A DNA stretch of 64,000 nt from Aquila chrysaetos chrysaetos (lineage: Eukaryota > Chordata > Aves > Accipitriformes > Accipitridae), in the NCBI RefSeq assembly GCF_900496995.4, contig NC_044019.1:2790001-2854000 (forward strand), read 5' to 3'. Below the pieces are notes generated by a model. That model was not told the origin of the DNA, did no database searches, and saw only the letters and a list, made by a program, of their open reading frames with translations. Each line of letters starts with the position of its first letter. The first letter of the stretch is position 1. Position numbers and translations under genes: made by a program. This document shows positions 32,801 to 44,070 of this stretch, one piece after another.

Positions 32801-35800
32801 TCAGTGAAAGTTTAATTTCTAGGCAGATTTGAGAAGGTGTTTGTGTACTAGTTCCTAATTGGCCTACCTTAATGACCTACTTCCAGAAGGTTATTTGGAC
32901 TTTGTTCCAGATCCCCCTCAGGCTACAGCATGCCTTCAGTTCAGTCAGGCCACCTCAGTGTTTTTCCGAGACTCTGTAATTCACAATATACAATTAAAAA
33001 TGAGAATCTTATTTTGAGGTACAGAAATTTGCGTTGCCTGAATCAAGTTAAGGACTTCTGACACTCACTTTTATGGCTCTATGCCTGAGGCTTACAACTT
33101 AAAAACCAACTTATGAATTGCTTGTGTGATAAAGATGCATTCATTTAATGAAATGAAGCTTATAAGAATTTCATAAGCCAGACTACACTCTAGTGTGTCA
33201 CTTATTCGAGCTTCTGTTTATTAGGAATGTTTTCAACTGAACTGAAATTCATAGTGTCAGTATGTGTTGGCACCACTAATTAAATTACAGATTTAAAATA
33301 GTGCATCAGTTTGAATGATAAAAACTTGCCTGATTTGCTGATGGCTGCTGCATTATAGCAAGCATATACATTTAGTGTAGTTGGGCCTGGTTTCTTGGTA
33401 GGTTTAGGAGTCTACACGTGGGTACTGCATTCACGGTGGAGGCATGAGATTGGGGACTGATAGAGGAAGGCACAGCAGAAGTGATACACAGAACTGTACT
33501 TGCAGTTTCCTACTCTTATTTGTTGAAGTTATTTGTAGGGCATTCTCTGCTGTTTTTTCTTATTTTTGTTCATTATCCTGGTTTTGGCCTTCTGGAATCC
33601 CTAGATGTGAAGGGAGGAAGAGGCAAGCTGGGCTAGCACTAAAGAGGTGGCCTGTCTATCCAGATTCCATTAATGCAATTATGTGTTCATATATTCACAG
33701 AGAATGAGGGTGGTATGTCCTGTCATAATTCCAACTCTAAAAATGATGCTTGTTTGAGGAATATAAGCAGCCCTATTTTTATCTTGTTTAGAAATTGAAA
33801 AAATTCAGAAGGGTGAAACAACAAAGAAGGATGAGGAAGAGAACTACCTGGATTTATTTTCCCACAAGAATATGAAACTGAAAGAACGAGTTCTGATACC
33901 TGTCAAACAGTACCCCAAGGTGAGGGCCAGAAAATAGCTTACTGAATCTCTATGATTTGCTTATTTTCTATGGATTTTATGGCTGACTTTTAAAGATAGT
34001 AGCTGTCAAAGTGTCGTCAGGAGTTATGCCAGTGTTCCACTATCGCTACGGAATTTTTCCTATGCAAGCTTGCAGGATCTTATTTCTAATATATTACATT
34101 TCTAGAATGTCTTGGGATAAAGCTAAATAGTGATGCATAGTTGTGATCTTTTATTACTAGAATAGACACTTTCATATGTAGAGCTTTGTGTTTTACAGTT
34201 AAGAATTCATTTAACTCTTAAGACTTGCTGCCTGTAAAACTACTGGAGAGTAGATGTTAGAATTAAACGCTTACCATGAGTTAATATAGCTTGATTTTTC
34301 CGGTGGAGCATTTTTTTTCATGAAAAGAATGTTCTGGAACTTAAATTTTCCTGTGCATTTTTTTGGTCTGTATTTTTTGGTGAGGTGAAGAGGAAATGGA
34401 GTGGCTAAATTTTTTGTCAGCCAGCATAACATTCAGAAAAGCTTTTGTTAAGGCTAATGAGCTCTGGAGCTAATTTTTTTTTCTTTTTTTTCTTCATTTA
34501 CAGTTCAACTTTGTTGGAAAGATTTTGGGACCTCAAGGCAACACCATCAAGAGACTTCAGGAAGAAACTGGTGCTAAGATATCTGTGCTTGGGAAGGGTT
34601 CAATGCGAGATAAAGCAAAGGTGAGGGCATCACCCTTGAAAACATATATTAATGCCTTTGATAGTGCTGTGACAAGTTGTGGTTCTCAAAGCGTTTTATA
34701 AAAGATTAAACCATTAAAACCCAAAAGCAAAGGTGGTAGAAAGTCACCCTTACAAAATTACTCTGTGCATGTTGGGAGCAATCTTGATTGGGGCAGAAGT
34801 GTGATGCATGTTTTCTTTACAAGCATAACTTAGAGACTAGTCATCTTTTGATATCCTGTGTACCCTTGGATGCAGAGATAGTTTATATGAAAGGTGAAGT
34901 ATAAAGTTTGTAAAATAAGAATTAATTCCAGCTACTCTGTGAAAAGTCATTCGCTAAAGGAATATATTACCCCTCCAGAAAAAAAAAAGGGGGGGGGGGG
35001 GGAGTCACAAAGTGCCAGGAGGAAAAATTAAAAGAATTTTTTTTTCTCTCTGCTTACTCCCAAAACTGAGCTAACAGTCAACAGAGCTGTAACTTAATTC
35101 AGCTTTTTACTTTAGCAGCATGAAAAGCTTTTACACTTCTAGCTTATTTGTAGCTTCTTAAAGCCATCTGAATAACAGAGATATCTAAGAGCAGAGTTAA
35201 AGATCAAGCTTGTTTGAGGCATTAGACTTCACTAGGTGGTAAAGAGCACCTCAGGCAGAAAGGTGTTGTAGAAAAGGAGGAATACTGCTTGCATATGCTT
35301 AATCTTTTGGAAAAAAGGTGGCTGGCATCAATGCATTAGCAAAAATATCAGTCACCTGAAAAGGCAGCTATAAAAAGATGGAAGGTTTAGATTGCATGTG
35401 GCTTTTTATAAAACCGTATGCTCATGTAGTTATGATCTGTGTCCAGGGTTGGCCAAAATGCTTTTACAGACGTTTCCTGTTCAGGTATAGAAAAACAGAT
35501 AAAAGAAAATTAGTTTCTCTGCATCTTATTTAGTTTTAGGAATCGCTAATCTGCTTTGTTGCAGGAGGAAGAACTGCGTAAAGGGGGAGATCCTAAATAT
35601 GCTCATCTAAATATGGATTTGCATGTCTTCATTGAAGTTTTTGGACCCCCTTGTGAAGCATATGCTCTGATGGCTCACGCCATGGAAGAAGTCAAGAAGT
35701 TCCTCGTTCCGGTATGTATGCTGATGTTGTTTTCTTTTTGAAGGGTGTAGATGGGTTGTGAATCTGGCTATAAGGATGGGTAAGATTTGCACAGTGTAAG

Positions 35801-38800
35801 GCTCACGCTACAGGAATTGGTTTAGTCGAGGAAGCCTGGAGTATTACATATGTGTGTGGCAGCTTAAGATGACCCCATTAATCTGGCATGAAGGCATGTG
35901 TTATTCCCCTAACCATAATTAGAAAGACATACACTTACAGGGCAGTTGTATAGAACACTTGGAGTAGGTGTTTCTCTCCCAGTATTAGCTGTGGACACTG
36001 GGGTGGGTGGGTAGCTTGTATAGCTCCATGTGTCAGTTTTAGTGGGAGAATAAGTTTAGCCATGCCTGGCATGGAAGAGACTTCTCAGATGGGTTCCTCT
36101 GACTTAGAACTATGGCATAGAAATCTGGCTAGAAAACTTCATTGGCCAGATCAGAAACTGTAAGTACAGAGATGTTTGCTCTGCTCTGAAGGAGTGGTGT
36201 GAGGATAAGGAGGGTGACTGCCTAGGCACCTCGGTAGTAGTATTCAGTGTTGTAGCTAGTTTCTGAGACACATCTGTTAAATCAGTATTTCTGTTGTGTT
36301 TAATCGTGTATGATGTGAAGGAACCTCTGTGCTCATCAGGTGTTTATACAGATGACACTTAGCTGTTTGTGGGTGTCTTTTACTGGTGAACCTTGTAAGA
36401 CCTTTATGGTCAACTTCATGTCAGTTTTGTGCCTGCTAGAGTATTGACTCCAAGAACTGCAGAATTTGAAGGAGTCTTCTGCATGTTATTAAAATGATAG
36501 TGTTGATTGCTAAAGTAGGAAAGAAAAAACAAAATGGAAAAGAAGCACACAGTGCTCCCTGCTTCTGGCTAGCTCAGCCTGTAATTCAGAGACCTGGCAG
36601 GTAGAGAGCTGAATACACCCTGGCACCATGTTCCACAGCTGAGACTGGGAGCTCAGATGTTCTGCCTGAAATACCAGGGGCGGGTGGAACCCAAGAGCAG
36701 TGGGTAGTAGGGAAGTGTGGAAAAGCGTGTGGGTACTGTGTGATTTCTGTGAGTCTGACACGGAGAGGAGGAGAGATTGTTATGTGAAGTGTCTTTGAAG
36801 GAAAGAGGTCATCTTCAAGGAGCCCCTGGGATGTATAAAACCTCAAGCTTGCTAAAGCAAGCGTGCAGCCTTGCTATTTCAAGTGTCTTATCTATCGCTG
36901 CCTTCAAACAATGTGTTAAACTTCTGAAAATTGACAGAGAAGTCACTATGGAAGCCAGCAGTGCTCTGAAGACACATCTGGTAGGAGACTCCTTGCTTTG
37001 TGGTGTTGCCATGGCATCATGAAGATCCTCGATGCGAGGCCCAGCCTGCCTGCTTTTTGAGGGGAGGGGTGGGGTACAATGACTTCTGCAGGGTCACCAG
37101 AGATCTGTACTAATTCCTGAAGCTAGATACTCTGAGGTGATAAAAATGCATGGAGCCAGACACGTACTGTGTTCCTAAGGATTTGAAAAGACAGCCTGGA
37201 TTTGCAAATGGGTGTTTACTCTTTGTCAGGCTGCATCCTATCCTGTTCCTTCAGTGTGTTGGGAACACAGCAGTATTTTATGTTATGTGGGCTCACTGTC
37301 AGCCACTTGCCTTTAAGTGGGAGCTGTAAGGTGCTTGAGGTGAGATATGGCTTGCCTGACTTCACCTCTGAACTGTCCAACACTTGCAAATAAATCTTGC
37401 TGACATCCCTGGGATGCCGGACATCAGATACCTCCAGAACCCCTATGAGAGAGGTTCTCTTCCCAGGGACCACCTATAGTGCTCACTGCAGCTCTTGGAC
37501 ACGCAGGTGGTGTGCCCTTCTTGGCCGGTTTGGAGAAGGCTGGCAGTTTTGCCCTGCTGTCTGCTGAGCAAATCCTGGTAAAACTAACCAGCAGATTTTA
37601 ATTTAGGACTATCAGGTTATTTTTATTCCAGCACAGTAGCCTGTGATATCCCGGAGCGCAGACTGGCTAGTTAGCTGTTCTTTGGAGTTGACTCTTTCCC
37701 CTCTTTAGGATATGATGGATGATATCTGTCAGGAGCAATTCTTGGAGCTCTCCTATCTGAATGGCGTACCAGAGCCAACTCGTGGCCGAGGAGTCCCTGT
37801 GCGGGGAAGGGGAGCAGCTCCGCCACCGCCTCCACCTGTTCCAAGGTATCTTTCCCAAAAGCACAGACCTAGAAATGCTGGATCTTGCTCAGAGTTGTCC
37901 TGCCAGATGAGGTTAAGCTACTTGTTCTTGCACATCAGCTGTTGGCCTTGACCTTGGCTTTTGGCCAAGGCTTTCTAGCCTTGTGTTGCAGGCTTGCTTT
38001 TAGCAAGCTGGCATCGAATGTTTTGTATGTTTTGAGATGTAATCTAGTGGAGTGGATGTTTTCTGTATTATTTTTGATGTCTGAAATCAGCAGCTTCACA
38101 AAGTAACCTTTCAAAAATTGGCCTACAAAATCATGTGTAGATAGATGTGTCGTGTTTGCTTCAGCCTTCAGCAGAATAAGTGTTTTCAGTTTAAACTGAC
38201 CGTCCTTTGAAAGTTATAGTGTGGCATTATTCTGTCATTGCTGTCAAGGCATTGGGATAAATTGGCGATAAAGCTCTGTTACTGTAGTTCTTGCTTCACT
38301 ACCTATTTCATGGGGGGAAAGTCTTTACTTCGGAGTGTTTAGCCCAGAAGTGTCCCTGCCTATGATCATTGATCTTTACAGTCCTGGAGGTCTGGCAGTC
38401 ATTGCAGGTTAGTGATAGAGGGTTATTTAAAATGAACTCTGAGAAATTACTTGCCCAAAGTTCTGTATCAGATTTATTTCTTTGTCTGTACAACATCTAA
38501 TGCAGTAGAGTTCTCATCCCAGAAGAGGTTTTTGTAAATCCTGCAATACAACAGTATTAACGATTCTTGTGCTTTCGTTCCTGATAAAGAATTCATGGCT
38601 TAGTTAATAGTGACTGTATTTATTTATCAAGCTATTGCATTTTAAAGTAGGTGTAAGACGCTCATGCAGTGCCCTCAGTATTCAGCACACGAGCAGTACA
38701 GCAATAGCTGTTCACAATCCTTTTTATCTCCTTTGCAGGGGGCGTGGTGTTGGTCCTCCCCCTCCTCCTCCTCCTCCTCGGGGGGCCCTTGTGCGAGGAG

Positions 38801-41800
38801 CCCCGGTTCGGGGTGCCATTGCTAGGGGAGCTGCTGTAGCCCGTGGAGTACCTCCTCCCCCAGCAGTACGGGGTGCTCCTGCACCCAGAGCGCGTGCAGC
38901 CGGAATTCAGAGAATACCGCTTCCTCCTCCTCCCGCACCAGAAACCTATGAGGAATATGTAAGAAACTATATATCTTTGGGGTTTTTTTAATTCCAGCTA
39001 GCTGACCATGTATTGGATGCTCAACATTACTGAAATAAGGGCTAACAACAGTAAGATTGCTCTAGAGAAGCGACCACCAATGCAAACACTGGTATGGTGC
39101 TGGGTGTGACCTGCTCTGCTGCTTTAGTCCTCAAAGGAGGGAACTGCTAGTGTCCTAAATACAGGGTAAGGGGTGGTTTTTATAAAACTGAAATCTGCCC
39201 CCAAGACTGGAGTTCGCCGTAACTGTCGGTGCATGGTAGAAAAACTACATCACAAAGATTGATGTAGTTCACATCACATTCTCTTCCTGCAAGAGAATTG
39301 TTTGAGCAAGAAACACCAAAGGTTTCTTACTTCCCCTAAAATCCTTAACGTAAATATGTGAATGAACATGATGATGCTTCAAGTCATATAACTAAGCACC
39401 GCCCTCCTGCCAAGCTTATCTTAGCATCTGTGCTCTTGGTATTCTAAAGGAAAAACAAGACAACTGTTTTCGATGCATAACAGCATTTTCAGGAATCATC
39501 ACAAATATTCATACATCTAAAAAGTCTGTTTCTGCTCTCAGTAAAATTTCTTGAGTTTTTCCACTGAAACCAATCCTAAGTTAATAGGTTGCTTTTTGTC
39601 TACCTGTAAATCTGTGGTTTGGATAACACAGTTACAGGCCTCCTGGCACATGGATTTTTACCGCAGACAAACTGCAGCCTTGGACATGTAAATGACTTTC
39701 AAATGTGTTGTAAATATTAGTATAGTTCATTCCTCCCAAGCCACAGGACACAAGCAGATCTTAGCCACCTATGTCTTATGATTGAGCTCCTTACCTGCAG
39801 CAGGCAAGGATTCACAGGCACCTCTGAAAGCTGCTGTAGCCTGAATTCAGTTTTCCCATTACTCTTGGTCAGGCATTAACCTTTGATCCTTCCATTAACG
39901 CCGTTTATGTCATCATCCGTTTCAGGGCTATGATGATGCATATGCAGACCAGAGCTATGAGGGGTATGAAGGCTACTACAGCCAGGGCCAAGGGTAAGTT
40001 TGCTTGTCTCCTATCTGTTACTGAGAAAATTATGCATGATCTTTTTTTCTTTTTTTCTTTTCTTTTAAGGGAATGGAAACACTCATTTCTGAGTTTGAGC
40101 TGTAGGGAAAGTGCCCTATTCTGCTGGAATCCAAGAGCGCCTGGGAAATAACTTCTGGGAGTGTCCCAGTGTCCTTGACAATTCTGTAAAAGCAGTGATC
40201 AGACACACCACAGCCATGAGCAATATTGGGCATCTTTGCTTTTCAAGTGTTTGTGCAAGTTGTGTCAGTTTAGGAATACGATTTCAGCACTGTATGTAAC
40301 CACCATAATTACTCTTCCAGGGACACAGAATACTATGATTATGGACACGGGGAGGCACAGGAAACCTATGAAGCTTATGGTATGTCTGGGAATACTGTTC
40401 TCTTGACAGGGAAGGGGCTGCACATAGTTGGGAATTGCCTGCAGCACTTGCACATAGTTGGGAATTGCTTGTGGTCGACCAGCTGTTTTCCAGTGCCACT
40501 CCACGCTCTGAGCAAAAACTTACTGAGAACCTCAAGCAGTTTTCACGGTCGAATATTTATACCCTACAGATTATCCAGGTCTAAACAACCAAAGGCGTTC
40601 TGTGTCTTTTAGATTCTTATCTAGCTTGATTGTCTCAAAGGTGATGCTTTTAAAATTCCATTTTTTAACTATGGAAATTTCTTTTAATTTCCTTGTAGCT
40701 TTAGAATATTTTAAGAGCTCTGGATTTCCACCCACAGCGCTACTTTTGCTGCAGTCTGGTGTTCACGGATTGTATTTTGTTGAGCTGGATGAGTGCATGG
40801 TTCCATCTGCTTCCTTATCCTCAAAAACCCGCTAGCTGATACTGACTCTGCACTATACATTTGCTTGAAAAATGGATTTAAATGTCATATGAAGGCCTCC
40901 CTTTGATTAGGTGGAACAATTTTGGTCAATATGACTTGCAGGTAGTCTATGAAGTGCAGCCAATTTGAATTATGTAAAGCTATCAGCTTAGGCTAGACTG
41001 AGGGGTGTGGGAGACCAATTTAACCACAACTGTGTAAACCACCAACTGTTGAAAACAATAGGCCTTATATCTGAGGTGCTGGCAATAAAAGATTGGGTGA
41101 CTGCATTTATTTTTTTTAAGCTAGTTCATATATCCAAGCTTATGAATGGCATCTGCATGTGGCAGTGACTAAGATTTATTTTTCTCTCTCTGTAAACAAG
41201 CTGAACTATAAACAGTTATGAAAGCTATACAGTGAGCTGCTTAATGGCATGGAAATATGCTGTATTGAAACCAGTCCCTTTAGCAGATCATCAGTTGCCT
41301 GAAGGCGTGCATGAATGCAGGTAGTGATGATAGTGACGAGCTGGAGGGCCTTTCTGGGATCCTCAGGAGCGAGGAATCCCCTATGCCATGTCATGCTGGT
41401 ATTAGGGAAGCAGAGTTGTTAATACCTGGCTGTCTCCTGTGTGGGCCTCGGGGCGTTCCCTGCTCTGGGCTTAAGTTGCAAGAAGTTCAAATTCAGGTGC
41501 CTAACCAGGGATGCTTTTCCAGTCTAAGATGCATTGGAATAGACAGCTGCTGTCAGTAACATTGGCTATCTTTCCTGCCTTCAATGGCTTGGTTTGTTGC
41601 CTGCGTTAGTCACGCAGCACAAAGAGGCTTTTGTGCCTCCTACTTGGTAGGAGAGCGGTTGTGTTGTCTGGGATATGAAGGCCAAAATGCTCATTGTATA
41701 CTTGGCATGAAGTTGCCACAGCTAATCTGTTTATCCACAGTAATTTCCTTTGGTCTCTGCTTTCATGAAAACAGAATTAGAGAAATAAATTGTTGAGCCA

Positions 41801-42875
41801 GGCTGGAGACAGTTTTGAGAAAATGGGAATGTGCTCCATGGTGGTAGGAACAGGCTCGGCTGTCTTCCGGGCTTCGGACGCTTGCTTTCATAAACTGGTG
41901 ACCCTGGAGAGAATGGCAGGCATGCAAGTATGAATGTTGCACGCAGAAGCCATAATGAAAGCTGAGCTTGGATATTTGGGGGATATAGCTTGGGGACAAT
42001 GGGAATGCAAACTTCATTTGCTTCGGTGGTGGCTGTATGTAGCAGAAGGGTTTGGGCTGTCCTGTCGAGTTCCCGTCAGCTGTTAATGCTGGTACAGCAC
42101 TAGCAAGCGATGTCTTCTCCAAAGAGGTGAGCAGATGCTATGTGAGCTGCGGCTGTGAATTTTCCTGTATTCACGGAGGGGAAGGAACAGCAAGTCACAG
42201 TCAGAAAGCAGACTGGTGTCTGGAAGTTCAGTCGGACGTGCTGCTTTCCTACAGCAGCATAGGGACTTAATTATTTTAGCACAATTATCCAGGAGCTGCC
42301 TTGCTTGGTGTCTGGGAAGGAGAGAAGCACTACCTGTAGCAGTCCCCCGAGCCCCAGCCAGACCCCAGGGTTATAGATGATGCTGGCCGCCAGCCCGAGG
42401 GGCCGTGACTGCTGCGACCTTCGCCACGGCTGGCTGCCAGAGCTGCCCCGTGAATTGGCTTCAGCTCTGCTGAAATTAATTAGTCCTAAAAGGCACTGGG
42501 TTTGTCCAAGTCGGCACTTAGCTGGGCTGTTGGAGCTGCAGGGATCCCGCGCAAGTGGTTTTTTTTTCTTTCTCCGTGATGTCGGAAGATGTGCTGCAAA
42601 CGAGAGGTTTTGGTGGACCGTGGGGCATTTTGCAGACCGGTTTTGGGGTGAAACGGCTGTGAAGATGCCCCGTGCCTCTGTGTCGACTCCGGAGGGGGAG
42701 CCAGCTCCGCCGCTCCCTCCGTGCCCCTTCCCTGGCAGCACTCCGCCGTCCTTGACATATCCCTCTCTTTTCCGCAGGGCAAGATGACTGGAACGGAACC
42801 AGGCCCTCCCTGAAGGCCCCGCCGGCCAGGCCAGTGAAGGGGGCCTACAGAGAGCACCCATACGGACGTTATTAA
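26475..42875 (+). CDS. KHDRBS1: KHDRBS1 (Sam68), STAR-family RNA-binding protein, complete CDS
   Basis: Nine coding exons join without frame error into 436 residues: 26475-26811, 33792-33919, 34504-34620, 35565-35711, 37709-37845, 38739-38958, 39926-39993, 40321-40379 and 42778-42875. The order is as follows: a low-complexity N terminus; QUA1 from about 85 ([20 protein letters not shown]), which dimerises; a KH domain about 146-243 with GPQG loop at 164-167; QUA2 about 244-265; RG- and proline-rich segments (266-356); a tyrosine-rich tail (357-405) phosphorylated by Src-family kinases; and a C-terminal nuclear localisation signal (413-436, ending HPYGRY). Sam68 binds U(U/A)AA RNA motifs and controls splicing and polyadenylation in the nucleus. 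The start was chosen for MQRRDDP, as in mammals. The first 80 residues differ from mammals and a proline run is longer. Confidence 0.97.
26812..33791 (+). other. KHDRBS1: KHDRBS1 intron 1
   Basis: This 7-kb intron is GC-rich for its first 300 bases (C and G runs near 26957 and 26983), then AT-rich. It holds T runs at 27721-27742 and 32459-32482. Open frames around 28.8-30.4 kb have no splice partners or recognisable sequence. I find no mobile element or RNA gene in it. Confidence 0.85.
33792..33919 (+). CDS. KHDRBS1: KHDRBS1 exon 2 (residues 113-155)
   Basis: This exon encodes [20 protein letters not shown] onward through LIPVKQYPK: the end of QUA1, an acidic linker and the first strand of the KH domain. 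The acceptor is TTGTTTAG and the donor AAG/GTGAGG. Confidence 0.97.
33920..34503 (+). other. KHDRBS1: KHDRBS1 intron 2
   Basis: This is an AT-rich 584-bp intron ending in a long pyrimidine tract. Nothing else was recognised. Confidence 0.9.
34504..34620 (+). CDS. KHDRBS1: KHDRBS1 exon 3, KH core (residues 156-194)
   Basis: The exon is exactly 39 codons. It encodes [20 protein letters not shown] onward, with the RNA-gripping GPQG loop and the following helix, ending MRDKAK. The acceptor is TTTACAG and the donor AAG/GTGAGG. Skipping it would keep the frame but destroy RNA binding. Confidence 0.97.
34621..35564 (+). other. KHDRBS1: KHDRBS1 intron 3
   Basis: This intron contains an A-run/G-run junction near 34980-35003 that may form a quadruplex on the transcribed RNA. 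Otherwise it is ordinary AT-rich intron. Confidence 0.85.
34980..35003 (+). repeat. A-run followed by a long G-run
   Basis: About nine A residues are followed directly by about 14 G residues. It is a homopolymer junction prone to length error in assemblies and able to form a G-quadruplex in the pre-mRNA. Confidence 0.7.
35565..35711 (+). CDS. KHDRBS1: KHDRBS1 exon 4 (residues 195-243)
   Basis: The exon is exactly 49 codons. It encodes [20 protein letters not shown] onward to EEVKKFLVP, the variable loop, last strand and last helix of the KH domain. The acceptor is TTGTTGCAG and the donor CCG/GTATGT. Confidence 0.97.
35712..37708 (+). other. KHDRBS1: KHDRBS1 intron 4
   Basis: This is a 2-kb intron of mixed composition. 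No repeat, RNA gene or exon-like block was recognised. Confidence 0.85.
37709..37845 (+). CDS. KHDRBS1: KHDRBS1 exon 5 (residues 244-289)
   Basis: This exon encodes QUA2 ([20 protein letters not shown]) and then [11 protein letters not shown] with a six-proline run, the first RG/proline segment. The acceptor is CTCTTTAG. The donor AG/GTATCT splits R289. Confidence 0.97.
37846..38738 (+). other. KHDRBS1: KHDRBS1 intron 5
   Basis: This is an AT-rich 893-bp intron. The exon 5 frame stays open for about 35 codons past the donor, so intron retention would add an unrelated tail before a stop near 37951. No other feature is seen. Confidence 0.8.
38739..38958 (+). CDS. KHDRBS1: KHDRBS1 exon 6, RG/proline segment (residues 289-362)
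   Basis: This exon encodes GRGVG, eight prolines, repeated RGA/RGV blocks, [19 protein letters not shown]. The RG sites are arginine-methylation substrates, and the PLPPPPAP stretch is an SH3 ligand in Sam68. The proline run comes from a (CCT)n-like tract at 38756-38779, where the mammalian protein I remember has two prolines. The acceptor is CTTTGCAG and the donor TAT/GTAAGA. Confidence 0.96.
38756..38779 (+). repeat. KHDRBS1: In-frame CCT trinucleotide repeat
   Basis: Eight proline codons in a row (seven CCT and one CCC) lie within exon 6. The near-pure repeat suggests recent growth by slippage. Confidence 0.85.
38959..39925 (+). other. KHDRBS1: KHDRBS1 intron 6
   Basis: This is a 967-bp AT-rich intron with no recognised feature. 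Confidence 0.85.
39926..39993 (+). CDS. KHDRBS1: KHDRBS1 exon 7, tyrosine-rich (residues 363-385)
   Basis: This exon encodes [20 protein letters not shown] then GQG. It carries clustered tyrosines that are kinase targets in Sam68. The acceptor is CCGTTTCAG and the donor GG/GTAAGT. Confidence 0.96.
39994..40320 (+). other. KHDRBS1: KHDRBS1 intron 7
   Basis: This is a short 327-bp intron with a CTTTT-rich polypyrimidine stretch near its 5' end (40041-40068) and the acceptor CTCTTCCAG. Nothing else was noted. Confidence 0.88.
40321..40379 (+). CDS. KHDRBS1: KHDRBS1 exon 8 (residues 385-405)
   Basis: This 59-nt exon encodes [19 protein letters not shown], the second tyrosine cluster. The donor is TATG/GTATGT. 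Confidence 0.96.
40380..42777 (+). other. KHDRBS1: KHDRBS1 intron 8
   Basis: This 2.4-kb intron starts with a 30-bp-period duplication at 40419-40470, close to the exon 8 donor. Its last 450 bases are GC-rich. Frames in that part, including a 251-codon one on the minus strand that runs over exon 9, are shadows without recognisable sequence. Confidence 0.85.
40419..40470 (+). repeat. 30-bp tandem duplication next to the exon 8 donor
   Basis: TGCACATAGTTGGGAATTGC occurs at 40419-40438 and again at 40449-40468 with no mismatch, so the 30-bp period is nearly perfect and the duplication is young. Confidence 0.85.
42778..42875 (+). CDS. KHDRBS1: KHDRBS1 last coding exon (residues 405-436)
   Basis: This exon encodes [20 protein letters not shown] then [11 protein letters not shown] and TAA at 42873-42875. 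The basic, proline-containing end is the known nuclear localisation signal of Sam68. The acceptor is CTCTTTTCCGCAG. Confidence 0.97.
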
Positions 42876-44070
42876 AAAACAAACATGAGGGAAAAATATC
42901 AGTTATGAGCAAACAGTTGTTACTGATTCTTGTATCTCCCGGGATTCCCGTTGCTTTACCCACACCAGACAAGTAATTGTCTAACTGTTTTTCTTCGTGG
43001 CCCTTTTTCTCCCACTCCATCCTCACCCTGCATTCTGGCTTCTGTACGTAGTATTTTAAAATGAGTTAAATAGATTTAGAGGACCGACTTTAATTTTTTT
43101 TTTTTTTAAGTGTGTAGATGGCTTTTCTTTCTTTGTTGTTTAGATAAACACAACTGTACCTTTTTTAATAAAAAAAAAGTTGAGTTAAAAATGTTAGTTT
43201 CAAAAGTGACATGCTTTGCTTAGCAGTTATGAAATTAAGGTTTTGTTAACCTTTCAAGTTTGGTTTTAAGGAACCCATAAAAGTTGTAGTTGCAGAATCC
43301 CAAAGTAGGCTACATTTCAAAATTCAGGGCTGTTTTTAAGAATTAAAATCATAATGTAACGGTAGTAGCTGCCACCGTTTAAAAGTAACCTCAGATGTCA
43401 AACGTTCCTTAAAAGCAGATTGCTGGTGAATCTTAAGTTTAAATTTTAATACAAAGGATCCTCAAACAAATTAAATAGCATTTTTTAAAGGTAATTGACT
43501 TAAAAGAAAAAAAATTAGGTTTGTAAAATTGACTTTTCTTATGTGGGTTTTGAAATCTAGCCCCGAACATGCGGTGTTGAGAGATGCTTGGGAAGCAGAT
43601 TTTCCAGTGTAAAGGGGTTCTTAGTTTGGTTCTATATGAAGAACTTTTAAGGGAAAAAACAAATTAAAGCATGGCTCTAATTGCCCAGTGTTTGATATTA
43701 GAAAACAGAGTATTATTACGTGAGTAGGTCTGAACTCTGTAAAATTACAGTCTTCTCATTTTTATAGTGCTTGGGGCAGATAATGCAGTGCAAGTTTAAA
43801 ACTGACAAAATTGTCAATATTAGCAATCCCATTGACTTGTTCAAGTGTATCTCAACACTAGCTTTGCATAAAAAGGGACACTGCAGCTGAAAAAATGAGG
43901 AAAAATTTCACTTTGTACATAGGATAAAGTCCTAATTGGATTTGTACACTGTCCTCCCACTCTGTTCTTGAAGATTAAATGCTACATGTGTAAGTCTGCC
44001 TAAATAGGTAGCTAAAACTTGTCAAAATGTCTGCCGCAGTTTGTCAATAAAGTTTAGTCCTTTTTTAATC
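42876..44070 (+). other. KHDRBS1: KHDRBS1 3' untranslated region
   Basis: This is an AT-rich UTR of about 1.2 kb. AATAAA at 43167-43172 could give a short form. AATAAA at 44046-44051 (GTCAATAAAGTTTAG) is the best main signal, with a T-rich stretch downstream, and another lies at about 44106. The UTR is dense in UAAA and UUAA tetramers, the motif class bound by Sam68 itself. Confidence 0.75.
44046..44051 (+). terminator. KHDRBS1: Main polyadenylation signal of KHDRBS1
   Basis: AATAAA lies about 1.17 kb past the stop codon and is followed by T-rich sequence (TTTTTTAATC and beyond). The resulting UTR length agrees with the mammalian mRNA. Additional AATAAA hexamers occur at 43167 and 45192. Confidence 0.65.

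Noticed and set aside
39365-39460. Box C/D snoRNA in KHDRBS1 intron 6
   Set aside because: A TGATGA-like C box is present, but no CTGA D box at a suitable distance and no terminal stem were found.
42271-43026. 251-codon minus-strand frame over KHDRBS1 exon 9
   Set aside because: It is a shadow of the GC-rich end of intron 8 and of exon 9. It has no recognisable sequence.
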